The notes beneath the pieces were generated by a model. It was not told where the DNA came from, did no database searches, and saw only the letters and a program-made list of their open reading frames with translations. The translations under genes and the position numbers were made by a program. Shown piece after piece: positions 9,170 through 18,341 of a stretch of DNA of 64,000 nt (position 1 is the first letter of the stretch; every line of letters begins with the position of its first letter). Source of the DNA: Flavobacterium sandaracinum (lineage in GTDB: Bacteria > Bacteroidota > Bacteroidia > Flavobacteriales > Flavobacteriaceae). The stretch spans positions 594-64,593 of the forward strand of contig NZ_SMFN01000006.1 of the NCBI RefSeq assembly GCF_004349135.1, given 5' to 3'.

Positions 9170-10426
9170 TTAAACTTCTTTTGTCACAACTTGCATTGTT
9201 TCACGACTGACTTGTTTCAACAAAACCAATTTATCTTTTTCCACTGTTTGTGCTGCTGAATCATTGAAATGCCTAATGGTATATAATGTCACATTTTCAT
9301 TATATTCTACTTTAAATTTTTTAGATAAAATGGCATTTAATGCTTTGAAATTGTCAAATTTATCCTCTACACATACTGAGAAACTAATAGCCGAATTCTG
9401 GATCAAATTTACTTTGAGCTTAAATTGGTGAAATAACGCAAAAATTTCGCTAATGTTTTCTTCCATAATAAAAGAGAAATCTATAGAAGATAGCGAAATC
9501 AAAAGTTGGTTTCTCTTGACAATAAAACAAGGTAAATAGGGCTCTAAATCAGCGCCTTTTGAAACGCTAGTTCCTTTTAGTAAAGGATTTATAAAGGACT
9601 TTACGTACAAAGGAATTTCTTTTTTTTGTAGCGGTTGTAACGTTTTGGGATGAATGACTGTTGCGCCATAGAAAGCTAATTCTATAGCCTCACGATATGA
9701 AATTTGATTTAATAGGCTTGTGTTTTCGAAATATCTTGGATCGGCATTCATCACTCCAGGTACATCTTTCCAGATAGTTACGCTTTCGGCGTTCAAGCAA
9801 TAGGCAAAAATTGCGGCAGTATAATCAGAACCTTCACGACCTAAAGTGGTAGTGAAATTATTCTCATCTGAACCCAAGAAGCCTTGTGTGATATTCAGTA
9901 TTTTACGTTTTACGTTTTTGGCAATATTCTTTTGTGTCAATTCCCAATCTACTTCGGCATCTCTATAATTAGCGTCCGTTTTTATAAAATTACGAACATC
10001 CAGCCATTGGGTTTTAATACCCATCAAATTCATGAAATGACTCAGGATACTGGTCGAAATTAACTCGCCATAACTAACAATTTGGTCATAAACAAAATTA
10101 TAATTTGGAGATTTATTATGGGCTAGGAAATATTCCAAATCAGCAAATTGAACGTTTACAGCAGCAAAAACCTCATTTTTTTCATCCTCAAATAAATCCA
10201 ACAAAATTTGATTGTGGTATTTTTTTATTTCCTGAACAGATGAATTTAATTCAGCGGATTTATCGAAATAATTTTTAATAACCAGTTCCAGTGCATTGGT
10301 CGTTTTTCCCATAGCAGAAACCACAAGTAATACATCTTCATAACCCACTTTTTGAAGAACGTCGTATACGTTTTTAATTCCCTCGGCATCTTTTACGGAT
10401 GCGCCACCAAATTTAAATACTCTCAT
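9170..10426 (-). CDS. Aspartate kinase, monofunctional
   Basis: This 418-residue enzyme phosphorylates L-aspartate with ATP, the first step to lysine, threonine, methionine and diaminopimelate. The family signature KFGGASVK starts at residue 5. VVSAMGKTTN, TTLGREGSDYTAA and WKDVPGVMNADPR follow in order, all characteristic of the amino-acid kinase fold. The last 120 residues should hold the ACT-type regulatory region, though it is divergent. No homoserine dehydrogenase domain follows. The GNAT gene lies 60 bases upstream on the same strand and may share its transcript. A clear terminator follows. Confidence 0.93.
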   Translation of the reverse strand: MRVFKFGGASVKDAEGIKNVYDVLQKVGYEDVLLVVSAMGKTTNALELVIKNYFDKSAELNSSVQEIKKYHNQILLDLFEDEKNEVFAAVNVQFADLEYFLAHNKSPNYNFVYDQIVSYGELISTSILSHFMNLMGIKTQWLDVRNFIKTDANYRDAEVDWELTQKNIAKNVKRKILNITQGFLGSDENNFTTTLGREGSDYTAAIFAYCLNAESVTIWKDVPGVMNADPRYFENTSLLNQISYREAIELAFYGATVIHPKTLQPLQKKEIPLYVKSFINPLLKGTSVSKGADLEPYLPCFIVKRNQLLISLSSIDFSFIMEENISEIFALFHQFKLKVNLIQNSAISFSVCVEDKFDNFKALNAILSKKFKVEYNENVTLYTIRHFNDSAAQTVEKDKLVLLKQVSRETMQVVTKEV

Positions 10427-10486
10427 AATAATAAAAATTCCTTTATTTTGAACTCTAAAACCTAACTTTTAAGTGGTATTAGAAAT

Positions 10487-10996
10487 TTATTTTCTTATTT
10501 TATTTTCAACAAAATCGTTTATTCCTGCTTCATCCATCTGTACCACGTACCAATCACGAAGAACCTTAGCTCCAGATTTTTCATAAAATTCGATTGCAGG
10601 AGTATTCCAGTCTAATACGTTCCATTCTACTCGCCGCACCTGATCTTTCTTGCCTTGCTTTATGATTTCAGAATACAAAGCATAACCTAATCCTGTACCG
10701 CGCATTGTCTCTTTAACCACCAAATCTTCTAGGTGAATTGTTTTTCCTTTCCAAGTTGAAAAGCGGTAATAATACAATGCAATGCCTACTATTTGCTTTG
10801 CTTGTTGGTTGTCGCTCGAGTCATTTTCAATTTCTGCTACAAAAACATGAAAAAGCGGAACAGGACCAAAACCATCGCGTATTAAATCGTCTACCGTTAC
10901 AAGAACGGCATCTGGTTCTTTTTCAAATGCGGCTAATTCTTGGATCAGACCCAAAACCGCAGCCATATCATTGGGAGTTCCTTTTCTAATAGTCAT
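10487..10996 (-). CDS. GNAT-family N-acetyltransferase (SSAT-like)
   Basis: This 169-residue protein transfers an acetyl group from acetyl-CoA. The spermidine/diamine acetyltransferase (SSAT) subgroup is suggested by the opening IRKGTPNDMAAVLGLIQELAAFE, shown here only by its key residues R3, D9 and E24, and by the acetyl-CoA loop VKETMRGTGLGYAL (Q/RxxGxG/A pattern). YYRFSTWKGKTIHLEDL and VLDWNTPAIEFYEKSGA are also typical. The substrate is not proven and could be an amino acid or thiol rather than a polyamine. It is upstream of aspartokinase in the same direction. Confidence 0.85.
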   Translation of the reverse strand: MTIRKGTPNDMAAVLGLIQELAAFEKEPDAVLVTVDDLIRDGFGPVPLFHVFVAEIENDSSDNQQAKQIVGIALYYYRFSTWKGKTIHLEDLVVKETMRGTGLGYALYSEIIKQGKKDQVRRVEWNVLDWNTPAIEFYEKSGAKVLRDWYVVQMDEAGINDFVENKIRK

Positions 10997-11058
10997 GTTC
11001 GGTAGTTTTTTGTAGATGTAGGGCTAAGAAATTCAAAGTTTTCAGCATGGTTCGTGTC

Positions 11059-11066
11059 CAAATCTA
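11059..11066 (-). promoter_or_regulatory. -7 box TAGATTTG upstream of the GNAT gene
   Basis: A perfect TAnnTTTG box lies on the minus strand, 62 bases before the GNAT start codon. No TTG was found at the usual -33 distance. Confidence 0.4.
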
Positions 11067-11252
11067 AAAAGGTTCATTTCATAATATTTTATTTTATTGA
11101 TTCAAAATCGCAATAAAATTAGACCTATACCTATTAAATTTATGTTTTATTCAGCAAATATACAATAGTGAGAAACTAAGTTCATATTATTCAAATCATT
11201 TTCACAAAAAAAACGATATTTGTGACTTCAAATTAACTACATCGATTTCGGA

Positions 11253-12272
11253 ATGGAAGAACGCAACAAAACATTAGGAGAATTTATTATTGAAAATCAA
11301 AATGCCTTTCAGTATTCGTCAGGCGAATTATCCCGAATCATTAACTCCATTCGTTTGGCTGCTAAAGTGGTCAACTACAAAGTAAATAAGGCGGGTTTGG
11401 TAGACATTGTTGGAGCTGTTGGAGAACAAAATATTCAAGGCGAAGATCAGCAAAAACTGGATGTTTACGCTAACGAAGTTTTTATCCAAACGTTAATCAA
11501 CCGGGAAATAGTATGTGGTATTGCTTCTGAAGAAAATGATGATTTTATTACAGTCGAAGGAAGTGATAATAGTCATAATAACAAATACGTAGTGTTAATG
11601 GATCCACTTGATGGTTCATCTAATATTGATGTAAATGTTTCTGTTGGAACAATATTTTCTGTTTACAGGAGAATCACTCCAATAGGTACTCCAGTTACTA
11701 TGGAAGATTTTTTGCAACCGGGAATCAATCAGGTAGCTGCAGGATATGTGATTTATGGAACTTCGACTATGTTAGTTTACACTACAGGACATGGAGTCAA
11801 TGGATTTACGCTGAATCCGGCTATCGGAACCTTTTATTTGTCGCATCCAAAAATGCATTTCCCAACAGACGGACATATTTATTCGATTAACGAGGGGAAT
11901 TATGTTCATTTTCCACAGGGAGTTAAAGATTATATCAAATATTGTCAACTTGAAGAAGGCGACAGGCCTTATACTTCCCGATACATTGGTAGTTTAGTTT
12001 CTGATTTTCATCGAAATATGATCAAAGGAGGGATTTATTTATATCCAACAAGTTCTAAAGCACCAAAGGGGAAATTAAGGTTGCTTTATGAATGTAATCC
12101 GCTAGCCTTTATTGTGGAACAAGCAGGAGGAAAAGCATCAGATGGATTTCATAGAATAATGGAAATTGAACCAACAGAATTGCATCAGCGGGTCCCTTTT
12201 TTCTGTGGAAGCTTTAATATGGTAGAAAAAGCGGAAGAATTCATGCATAAAGCAAAACTTAGCAAATATTAG
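11253..12272 (+). CDS. fbp: Class 1 fructose-1,6-bisphosphatase
   Basis: This 339-residue enzyme hydrolyses fructose 1,6-bisphosphate to fructose 6-phosphate in gluconeogenesis. The metal-binding motif [10 protein letters not shown] is at about residues 117-126, with the preceding acidic EEND. The sugar-phosphate site is seen in [13 protein letters not shown] and GGIYLYP, and the late [17 protein letters not shown] is the family signature. Length matches the family. It is transcribed alone and ends at a strong palindromic terminator. The bases before it include GATATTTG, a one-off match to the -7 box. Confidence 0.96.
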   Translation: MEERNKTLGEFIIENQNAFQYSSGELSRIINSIRLAAKVVNYKVNKAGLVDIVGAVGEQNIQGEDQQKLDVYANEVFIQTLINREIVCGIASEENDDFITVEGSDNSHNNKYVVLMDPLDGSSNIDVNVSVGTIFSVYRRITPIGTPVTMEDFLQPGINQVAAGYVIYGTSTMLVYTTGHGVNGFTLNPAIGTFYLSHPKMHFPTDGHIYSINEGNYVHFPQGVKDYIKYCQLEEGDRPYTSRYIGSLVSDFHRNMIKGGIYLYPTSSKAPKGKLRLLYECNPLAFIVEQAGGKASDGFHRIMEIEPTELHQRVPFFCGSFNMVEKAEEFMHKAKLSKY

Positions 12273-12277
12273 AAAGC

Positions 12278-12309
12278 AAAAAGCTTCCGCCATGGCGGAA
12301 GCTTTTTTT
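12278..12309. terminator. Perfect bidirectional terminator between fbp and the TerB gene
   Basis: A 24-base perfect palindrome (12281-12304, centre CCATGG) extends to 15 bp per arm with flanking A and T runs. It lies between two convergent genes and serves both. Confidence 0.93.
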
Positions 12310-12319
12310 ATCACTTTTA

Positions 12320-12751
12320 CTATTTATTCATGTTTTGCATTTCAAAAATAAAGGTATCTAAATCCACTTCTTTATCGACTAATTTAAGTGCTTTGTCAAC
12401 GATGTAATGTACGTTTTCAATATTAAAGCCTAAGCCTACACTAATTTTTCTTAGCATAGCCTCTTGTTTATCGCCTAAATGATGATCAACATGAACAATA
12501 CGTGCTAAGTCATACAAGCGCTCCATTCTTTGTTCATATAAATAAGGAGGATTGATTGGGTAATTTGAAGAATTCTCTAAAATTTCTTCATATTCTGCTA
12601 GAGAAATTTCTAATCGAATTGCCAGTTTGTCTAAAAATGCTTTTTCTTCTGGAGAAAACTTCCCATCAGTAAGCGCTACGCGGACAATTGATGCAAAATG
12701 ACCTTTATTTCTTTGTTTAAATTCGCTATCAAATAAATCTGAAAATGACAT
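12320..12751 (-). CDS. TerB-like (tellurite-resistance-type) helical protein
   Basis: The protein has 143 residues from the ATG at 12751. It is all-helical, with the acidic TerB-like motif ALTDGKFSPEEKAFLDKLA near the N-terminus and a second conserved segment VDHHLGDKQEAM. These acidic loops resemble metal-binding TerB/DjlA-type domains. Its role here is unknown, and no other ter genes are nearby. The frame extends to a TTG at 12775, but that codon lies inside a -7 box (12773-12780), so the ATG, 21 bases past the box, is preferred. Confidence 0.8.
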   Translation of the reverse strand: MSFSDLFDSEFKQRNKGHFASIVRVALTDGKFSPEEKAFLDKLAIRLEISLAEYEEILENSSNYPINPPYLYEQRMERLYDLARIVHVDHHLGDKQEAMLRKISVGLGFNIENVHYIVDKALKLVDKEVDLDTFIFEMQNMNK

Positions 12752-12772
12752 AATTATTGGTTTTATATCCTG

Positions 12773-12780
12773 CAAAGATA
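12773..12780 (-). promoter_or_regulatory. -7 box TATCTTTG of the TerB-like gene
   Basis: A perfect TAnnTTTG match lies 21 bases before the ATG at 12751. It overlaps the upstream TTG of the longer frame and so decides the start. Confidence 0.6.
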
Positions 12781-12930
12781 AATCTATTTTTAAATTAATG
12801 ATTTTATATTTTTTATATTTTTTTGTTCTTTACAATCCCTTTTAAAATGGATATATTTAAATAATCAAATCAATCATTTTCAAAATTAATCGTATGTTTA
12901 CAACCCCTTTACCAACCTAATATTTTACTG

Positions 12931-13524
12931 ATGTCAGAATTTTGGATTTACTTTCAAATAGGATTAAAACACGTTTTAGATATTCATGCTTATGATCATG
13001 TTTTATTTTTAATTGCGCTCGCCGTTCCGTACTCATTCAAGGATTGGAAGCGAGTTGTGCTTTTGGTTACCCTTTTTACCATTGGTCACACCATGGCTTT
13101 AATGCTTTCTGTTTTTGGAATAATTGCTATAAAAGTCAATGTAGTCGAATTATTAATTCCAATAACGATTCTGATAACCGCATTGTTTAATCTTTTTACG
13201 GCTGGAAAATCAAGCAAGAAAGAAAGTATAAATGTGGTGTTTTTTATCACGCTTTTCTTTGGAATTATTCATGGATTGGGTTTTTCAAATTATTTTAAAT
13301 CAATTCTTGGTGGAGATGCGGCTTCTAAAGTTTTGCCATTATCCGAGTTTGCGCTTGGAATAGAAGCGGCTCAAATTGTAGTGGTTTTTGTTGTTTTGAT
13401 AATATCCTATATTGTCCAAACCGTTTTCAGATTCTCAAAGCGCGATTGGACTTTAGTAATGTCTGCATTCATAATAGGAGTTGTGATACCATTAATTATA
13501 GAAAGTGAAATCTGGATAAGATAG
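12931..13524 (+). CDS. HupE/UreJ-family membrane protein
   Basis: This 197-residue protein is hydrophobic throughout with about six membrane helices. The conserved histidine-bearing motifs HVLDIHAYDHVLFL (residues 14-27), FTIGHTMAL and GIIHGLGFS match the HupE/UreJ_2 family. Relatives are linked to nickel/cobalt or hydrogenase/urease contexts, but no such genes are here, so the substrate is unknown. Its stop is two bases before the start of the dCMP deaminase gene, so the two are cotranscribed. Confidence 0.85.
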   Translation: MSEFWIYFQIGLKHVLDIHAYDHVLFLIALAVPYSFKDWKRVVLLVTLFTIGHTMALMLSVFGIIAIKVNVVELLIPITILITALFNLFTAGKSSKKESINVVFFITLFFGIIHGLGFSNYFKSILGGDAASKVLPLSEFALGIEAAQIVVVFVVLIISYIVQTVFRFSKRDWTLVMSAFIIGVVIPLIIESEIWIR

Positions 13525-13526
13525 AA

Positions 13527-13958
13527 ATGAACGAAAAAAAATTAAATAAATACGATAAAGCCTACCTTAGAATCGCCAAAGAATGGAGTTTGCTGTCCTA
13601 CTGTAAACGCAAACAAGTTGGTGCGATTATTGTGCGAGATAGAATGATAATCTCTGACGGATACAACGGAACGCCTACAGGTTTTGAGAATTGTTGCGAA
13701 GACGAGGAAGGATTAACACGTTGGGATGTTTTACACGCAGAGGCAAATGCAATATTAAAAGTAGCCCGCTCTACACAGTCTTGTGAAGGAGCTACCTTAT
13801 ATATTACACTTTCACCTTGCAAGGAATGTAGTAAATTGATTCACCAGTCTGGAATAAAAAGAGTAGTATATCACAACGGATATCGGGATGATTCTGGCAT
13901 TCAATTTTTGATAAAAGCAGGAGTCGAGGTAGAGCATATCCCAGTATTAGAAGAATAA
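13527..13958 (+). CDS. dCMP deaminase family protein
   Basis: The 143-residue protein is a zinc-dependent cytidine/deoxycytidylate deaminase. The catalytic HAEANAI (residues 72-78) and PCKEC (98-102) supply the His, Glu and two Cys of the zinc site. Early residues GAIIVRDRMIISDGYNGTP and the extra cysteines FENCCED fit dCMP deaminase/ComEB rather than TadA. It would turn dCMP into dUMP for thymidylate synthesis. It sits between the HupE-like gene and the S41 protease gene (14 bases downstream) in one operon. Confidence 0.9.
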   Translation: MNEKKLNKYDKAYLRIAKEWSLLSYCKRKQVGAIIVRDRMIISDGYNGTPTGFENCCEDEEGLTRWDVLHAEANAILKVARSTQSCEGATLYITLSPCKECSKLIHQSGIKRVVYHNGYRDDSGIQFLIKAGVEVEHIPVLEE

Positions 13959-13972
13959 AAGGCTGTCTTAGT

Positions 13973-15541
13973 ATGAAATATAATGTAAAATATTTGCCCA
14001 TTATTATTTTTACAACACTCGCTCTGGGTGTTGTATTGGGCGGAATGCTGAATTTTCCCAAGGTAGCTGACTTTTCAGACAGAAATAATTCTAGAAGTAA
14101 GCTCAATAAGCTGATTGATTTTATTGACCAAGAATACGTCGATGATGTCAATACAGATTCTATCGTAAATCTTACGGTTGATAATATTCTGGCAAAACTT
14201 GACCCGCATTCCGTTTATATACCACCTAGTGAACAGCTGGAGGTGGCAGAGAGTATGAAAGGCAATTTTGTGGGCATTGGCGTGAATTTTTACATGTATA
14301 AAGATTCTGTTGCAGTAATAAAACCTGTTGCTGACGGACCTTCGGCAAAAGCAGGAATACAATCCGGAGATCGAATTTTGTATGCTGATAAAACTAAATT
14401 ATTTGGTCGAAAATTGCCTACTGATAGCTTGTATGCTAAATTGAAGGGAACAGTAGGTTCTGATATTGAGCTTACCATTTATAGAAAATCAGAGCGCAAA
14501 AAATTGAAAGTAAGAATTAAACGAGATGTTATTCCTATAAAAAGTGTTGATGTTGCTTTACTTTTAAATAAAACTACAGGATATATAAAGATCAATAGAT
14601 TTGCCGAAACTACCTATCGCGAGTTCATGATCGGTTTACGAAAACTTAAAGAACAGGGGGCTAAAACACTAGTTATTGACGTTCGGGATAATGGTGGAGG
14701 CTATATGGAAGAAGCCATAGCAATTGCTGATGAACTATTACCAGACCAACAACTCATTGTTTTTACCAAAAGCAAAAACGGGACTATTGACAAAACATTT
14801 GCAACTGAAAAAGGGAGTTTTGAAAAAGGCAATGTTGTTGTTTTAATCAACGAAAACAGTGCATCAGCTAGTGAAATTTTGGCTGGTGCGATTCAGGATA
14901 ATGACAGAGGAACTATAGTAGGGCGCCGTTCATTTGGTAAAGGATTGGTACAACGGGAAATGGATTTTGCTGATGGCTCCGCAGTTCGCTTGACCATTGC
15001 AAGATACTACACACCCACAGGACGCTCGATTCAAAAGCCATATTCTAACGGAAATGAAGCTTATTTTAAAGAATCAGAAGTACGTCTTGAAAATGGAGAA
15101 TTATTTGATAAAGACAGTATAAAAGTCTCGGATACAATAAAATTTAAGACCAAAAAAGGTAAATTAGTATATGGCGGAGGCGGTATTGTTCCAGATGTTT
15201 TTGTTCCTCTTGAAGTAGAACACGGAAATGAAAGTACAGCTTATTTGTTGCAATCTGGAATCGTAGGTAATTTTGTATTCGAACAATTGGATAAAAATAG
15301 GGGAGCTTTTACAGGCTTGTCTTTTGATCAGTTTCAAACTAAGATGAAGGTGACTGATGTGTATTTCAACGCTTTTCAGAAGTTTATTTTTGGCAACGGA
15401 TTAGATTTAAATTTTGGAAAAAGCAAATCTTTAGTTAAGCGATACCTGAATGCGGAGTTTGCTCGACAACTGTTTGGTGAAACTTACTACTATCAGATTA
15501 TTTTAACGGAAGATGCCATGATTAAAGCCGTTTTGAAATAA
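13973..15541 (+). CDS. S41-family C-terminal processing peptidase
   Basis: This 522-residue protease has a single N-terminal signal/anchor helix (about 7-28) and acts in the periplasm. A PDZ domain spans about residues 90-180 (GIGVNFYMYKDSVAVI, GPSAKAGIQSGDRIL). The catalytic core follows, with the serine in ENSASASEILAGA (about 295) and the lysine in RRSFGKGLVQ (about 323), the Ser/Lys dyad of CtpA/Prc. DVRDNGGG marks the substrate strand. The C-terminal 130 residues are a family-typical extension. It is the third gene of the HupE-dCMP deaminase operon. Confidence 0.93.
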   Translation: MKYNVKYLPIIIFTTLALGVVLGGMLNFPKVADFSDRNNSRSKLNKLIDFIDQEYVDDVNTDSIVNLTVDNILAKLDPHSVYIPPSEQLEVAESMKGNFVGIGVNFYMYKDSVAVIKPVADGPSAKAGIQSGDRILYADKTKLFGRKLPTDSLYAKLKGTVGSDIELTIYRKSERKKLKVRIKRDVIPIKSVDVALLLNKTTGYIKINRFAETTYREFMIGLRKLKEQGAKTLVIDVRDNGGGYMEEAIAIADELLPDQQLIVFTKSKNGTIDKTFATEKGSFEKGNVVVLINENSASASEILAGAIQDNDRGTIVGRRSFGKGLVQREMDFADGSAVRLTIARYYTPTGRSIQKPYSNGNEAYFKESEVRLENGELFDKDSIKVSDTIKFKTKKGKLVYGGGGIVPDVFVPLEVEHGNESTAYLLQSGIVGNFVFEQLDKNRGAFTGLSFDQFQTKMKVTDVYFNAFQKFIFGNGLDLNFGKSKSLVKRYLNAEFARQLFGETYYYQIILTEDAMIKAVLK

Positions 15542-15742
15542 AAGATTTTCTCGAGAGGAAAATACAAAAAAACAATGTATTTGTATACGAACTAGTATCA
15601 AGTTCGCCACTGTACTGTAGTCTTATTTAGAAAAAAAAGCAAGGGCTAAATGTGTTTTGTGAAAAACAGAACGCAACACGCAAGAGTTTTAGGTTTTTTG
15701 CATACGTTAGAACTTCGCCTTTAAAATGCGAACTAAAATTAA

Positions 15743-16348
15743 TTATCTAATACTGTCGTGAGCATGAGTTTGCTCACCGTCATTCCACATCGTAAGAATG
15801 TCTGTTGCGACTGCTGCACCACTTCCTGCTGCAATAGACAGTTGGCTTCTCCAGCCTGCTAAAGTTCCAGTTACATAAATTCCTTCAGCAACTTTGTGAT
15901 CTTTATTTTTTAACTGTATTCTCTGTTTTTCTGGAAGCGATTTTTGGTGAGGTTCAACATACTGCAAAACACCTTGAATGGAAAAAGTATTTGCAGCACC
16001 AACTCCAATTACGATCATGCTGGTTTTGTAACTTGTTTTATTTGTTGTAATGGTAAATTCCGGGAATTCGCCCTCAATTGTAAGGACTTTTTCTTTAGGA
16101 ATTTGTATCACCTGCGGATAGGTTTCTGAGAGCTGTTTAGTACTTTCTTTCAACAAGTCAGATCCCAATGTTCCTGCAGGAATTCCGTATGCATTGTTAA
16201 ATAATGCTTCTTGAAGAGAAGCTGTTTTTTGATGTGTAAAAATGCCGATTTTTTTATTAGCTACAAAAGGTTTGTTTCTTGCAGAACCCAAAACCAGAGC
16301 GCATGACATACCTGAAACGCCACCTCCGATAATTAAAACATCAAACAC
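15743..16348 (-). CDS. Small FAD/NAD(P)-dependent oxidoreductase
   Basis: This 201-residue protein starts with the dinucleotide-binding motif IIGGGVSGMSCALVLGSA. It ends with the thioredoxin-reductase-like FAD segment GIYVTGTLAGWRSQLSIAAGSGAAVATDI. It is shorter than true thioredoxin reductase (about 310) and lacks the CxxC and the NADPH-binding domain, so the electron source is unknown. The match is to the FAD-binding half only. It follows a small membrane-protein gene by five bases on the minus strand, so both are probably in one operon. Confidence 0.8.
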   Translation of the reverse strand: MFDVLIIGGGVSGMSCALVLGSARNKPFVANKKIGIFTHQKTASLQEALFNNAYGIPAGTLGSDLLKESTKQLSETYPQVIQIPKEKVLTIEGEFPEFTITTNKTSYKTSMIVIGVGAANTFSIQGVLQYVEPHQKSLPEKQRIQLKNKDHKVAEGIYVTGTLAGWRSQLSIAAGSGAAVATDILTMWNDGEQTHAHDSIR

Positions 16349-16353
16349 AATGA

Positions 16354-16554
16354 TTACTTTTCATTGGTTTTCTCTTCAATTCTTTTGGATATTCTAAAGA
16401 TCAACAGTATCATCACAGCGCAAAAAGAAGCTGCAATTCCAATAAAAGCGACAGCACTCTCTCCTTGGAATGGATTTCTAAAATCCAGTAAAGTAACATT
16501 AAATAGGATTAGAGCGATTGCTAAAAACACCAATATGTTAGTGAAAATTTTCAT
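16354..16554 (-). CDS. Small two-helix membrane protein
   Basis: The protein has 66 residues with two hydrophobic segments (about 5-24 and 34-53) and a charged C-terminus RISKRIEEKTNEK. I do not recognise a family. It sits five bases upstream of the FAD oxidoreductase gene on the same strand, and this tight spacing supports it as a real gene. A partner role for the oxidoreductase is possible but not shown. Confidence 0.65.
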   Translation of the reverse strand: MKIFTNILVFLAIALILFNVTLLDFRNPFQGESAVAFIGIAASFCAVMILLIFRISKRIEEKTNEK

Positions 16555-16674
16555 AATTCGTAATTGTTTTGAAAGGAACAGATCGTTGGGGTTTTTTACA
16601 CAGAAATAAAATTCTCTAAAAATCTGATAGTTTTTAAGATGTAAAATAATGGGGTAAATTTATGAAAATATATT

Positions 16675-17250
16675 TTAGACAAACAAACCTTTAACATTAG
16701 CAGCGAATAATTTAACAGCAATAGCCAGAAGTACTACACCAAAAGTCTTTCTTATGACTCCAAGTCCATTCTCTCCTAGCATTTTTTCGATTTTTGAAGA
16801 AGATTTCAAAACGATATAGACCAAAATAATATTCAAAATTATGGCAATCACAATATTAATAGTATAAAACTGAGACCGTAAGGAAAGTAAGGTAGTCATG
16901 GTTCCAGCTCCTGCAATCAGTGGAAATGCTAACGGGACAATGGAGGCGGAACTAGCTTCTTCATCACGATAGATTCTGATTCCTAAAATCATTTCTAGCG
17001 CCAAAAAGAATAAGACAAAAGATCCCGCTACTGCAAAAGAATTGACGTCGATGCCAATTAATTTTAGAAGCTCTTCTCCAGCAAAAAGAAAAACAATCAT
17101 GATGACAGCAGCTACAATAGCTGCTTTTTCAGATTCAATATGTCCGTGTTTTGCTCTTAAATCAACAATTATCGGGATCGATCCCACAATATCAATTACG
17201 GCAAAAAGTACCATTCCTACTGTGATTATTTCTCTAATGTCTAATTCCAT
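16675..17250 (-). CDS. MarC-family membrane protein
   Basis: This 191-residue integral membrane protein has six hydrophobic helices. The family motifs are FAVIDIVGSIPIIVDLR near the start and PLAFPLIAGAGTMTTLL in the middle. MarC/UPF0056 proteins are annotated as NAAT-type transporters, but their substrate is unsettled, and a link to antibiotic resistance was not upheld. A perfect -7 box at 17272-17279 places the transcript start just before the ATG. It appears monocistronic. Confidence 0.9.
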   Translation of the reverse strand: MELDIREIITVGMVLFAVIDIVGSIPIIVDLRAKHGHIESEKAAIVAAVIMIVFLFAGEELLKLIGIDVNSFAVAGSFVLFFLALEMILGIRIYRDEEASSASIVPLAFPLIAGAGTMTTLLSLRSQFYTINIVIAIILNIILVYIVLKSSSKIEKMLGENGLGVIRKTFGVVLLAIAVKLFAANVKGLFV

Positions 17251-17271
17251 AATTTGCTTGTTTGTTCACTG

Positions 17272-17279
17272 CAAAAGTA
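17272..17279 (-). promoter_or_regulatory. -7 box TACTTTTG of the MarC gene
   Basis: A perfect TAnnTTTG match sits 21 bases before the start codon on the minus strand. Confidence 0.6.
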
Positions 17280-17404
17280 TAGAAATTAGTTTGGTTATCG
17301 ACTACGTTGATTTTTAATTTATTGGACTATTCCATCGTTTATTTTTGTCTGATAAAAGTTATTTTTTATTTTTAATAAAGGTTAAGTATCTGATAATCAA
17401 TTCG

Positions 17405-17412
17405 TAAATTTG
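17405..17412 (+). promoter_or_regulatory. -7 box TAAATTTG of the 17436 gene
   Basis: A perfect TAnnTTTG match lies 23 bases before the start codon. Confidence 0.55.
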
Positions 17413-17435
17413 TTATTATTTTAAATTTTACTGCT

Positions 17436-18254
17436 ATGAAAAAGATACGATGGGTTTTTAGTATCGTGCTGTTGCTTCTTTTTGTACACGCTGCAGAAGC
17501 GCAAATTTTGAAAAAAATTCAAAAAAAAATTCAAGATAATGTAACGCGAAAAGCAGTTGATAAAAGTACTGATACAACTGACGAAGAGAAGCAAAAAACA
17601 ATGGATAAGACACTGAATGCTGATGCCATAGCGATGGCTTATGGAAAAAACAAGGTTGATCCTTCTCTCGTTCCAGATTTTTATTTGTTCAGCTGGAACT
17701 ATTCTTTGGAAATTCAGAGTGAAAATGAAAAGGCGATGATTATGGATTATTTTCTAGAGCCTAATGCGGAATATTTTGGTTTCAAAATGGGCGAATCTGA
17801 TGAGGTGTTTATGGTAATTGACAGCAAATATAAGTTGATGATTACTGCTTTTGAGCAAGGAAAAGAAAAGGTTGCTATGGCTTCTAGAATGCCTGATTAT
17901 TCCGAAATAACAGCAAAAGAGAATGTAAGTGACGGATTTTCATACAAGCCGCTTCCCAATAAAATAATTATGGGTTATAACTGTAAGGGGATTGAAGCTA
18001 CAAGTGCGGATTTTGAGATGGTATTTTATTATACCAATGAGGCCAAGGTTAATTTTTCGGATGTGTTTAGATCTCAACAAAAACAGAAAACGCCGGATGT
18101 ATTAAAGCGCTATTTTAAAACGGGAGACCGACCTTTGATGATGACATTAAGTATGAAGGACTTGAAAGATAAAAGAAAAATTACCACGATGAAGTGCGTT
18201 GTTTTAGAGAGAAAAACACGTAAATTTCTGAAATCAGACTATAAATTCATGTAA
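17436..18254 (+). CDS. Exported DUF4412-like protein
   Basis: The protein has 272 residues with a clear signal peptide (MKKIRWVFSIVLLLLFVHAAEAQ). A lysine-rich helix follows (residues 24-60), then a domain with IMDYFLEPNAEYFGFKM, VIDSKYKLMITAF and ImGYNCKGIEA. This pattern fits the DUF4412 family of periplasmic or outer-membrane-facing flavobacterial proteins, which share features with GLPGLI proteins. Function is unknown. It is probably monocistronic, with its own -7 box. Confidence 0.7.
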   Translation: MKKIRWVFSIVLLLLFVHAAEAQILKKIQKKIQDNVTRKAVDKSTDTTDEEKQKTMDKTLNADAIAMAYGKNKVDPSLVPDFYLFSWNYSLEIQSENEKAMIMDYFLEPNAEYFGFKMGESDEVFMVIDSKYKLMITAFEQGKEKVAMASRMPDYSEITAKENVSDGFSYKPLPNKIIMGYNCKGIEATSADFEMVFYYTNEAKVNFSDVFRSQQKQKTPDVLKRYFKTGDRPLMMTLSMKDLKDKRKITTMKCVVLERKTRKFLKSDYKFM

Positions 18255-18329
18255 ATTATTTTTTAATTTTCTTCTAGTTTGTTTTCGAATTTTATGATTT
18301 GCTGAGGTGCTTTTTTGAATTTCTTTGAA

Positions 18330-18337
18330 TACCTTTG
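18330..18337 (+). promoter_or_regulatory. -7 box TACCTTTG, four bases before an ATG
   Basis: A perfect TAnnTTTG match ends only four bases before the ATG at 18342. The predicted transcript would start at or next to the A of the start codon. Confidence 0.6.
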
Positions 18338-18341
18338 CCAA

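Noticed and set aside
12752..12775. TTG start extending the TerB-like protein by eight codons
   Set aside because: The TTG is part of the TATCTTTG promoter box, so it would not be in the transcript.
15542..15742. Possible small gene or RNA between the S41 protease and the oxidoreductase
   Set aside because: Only a 5-bp hairpin (CGAAC/GTTCG) and A-rich sequence; no frame, promoter or terminator of note.
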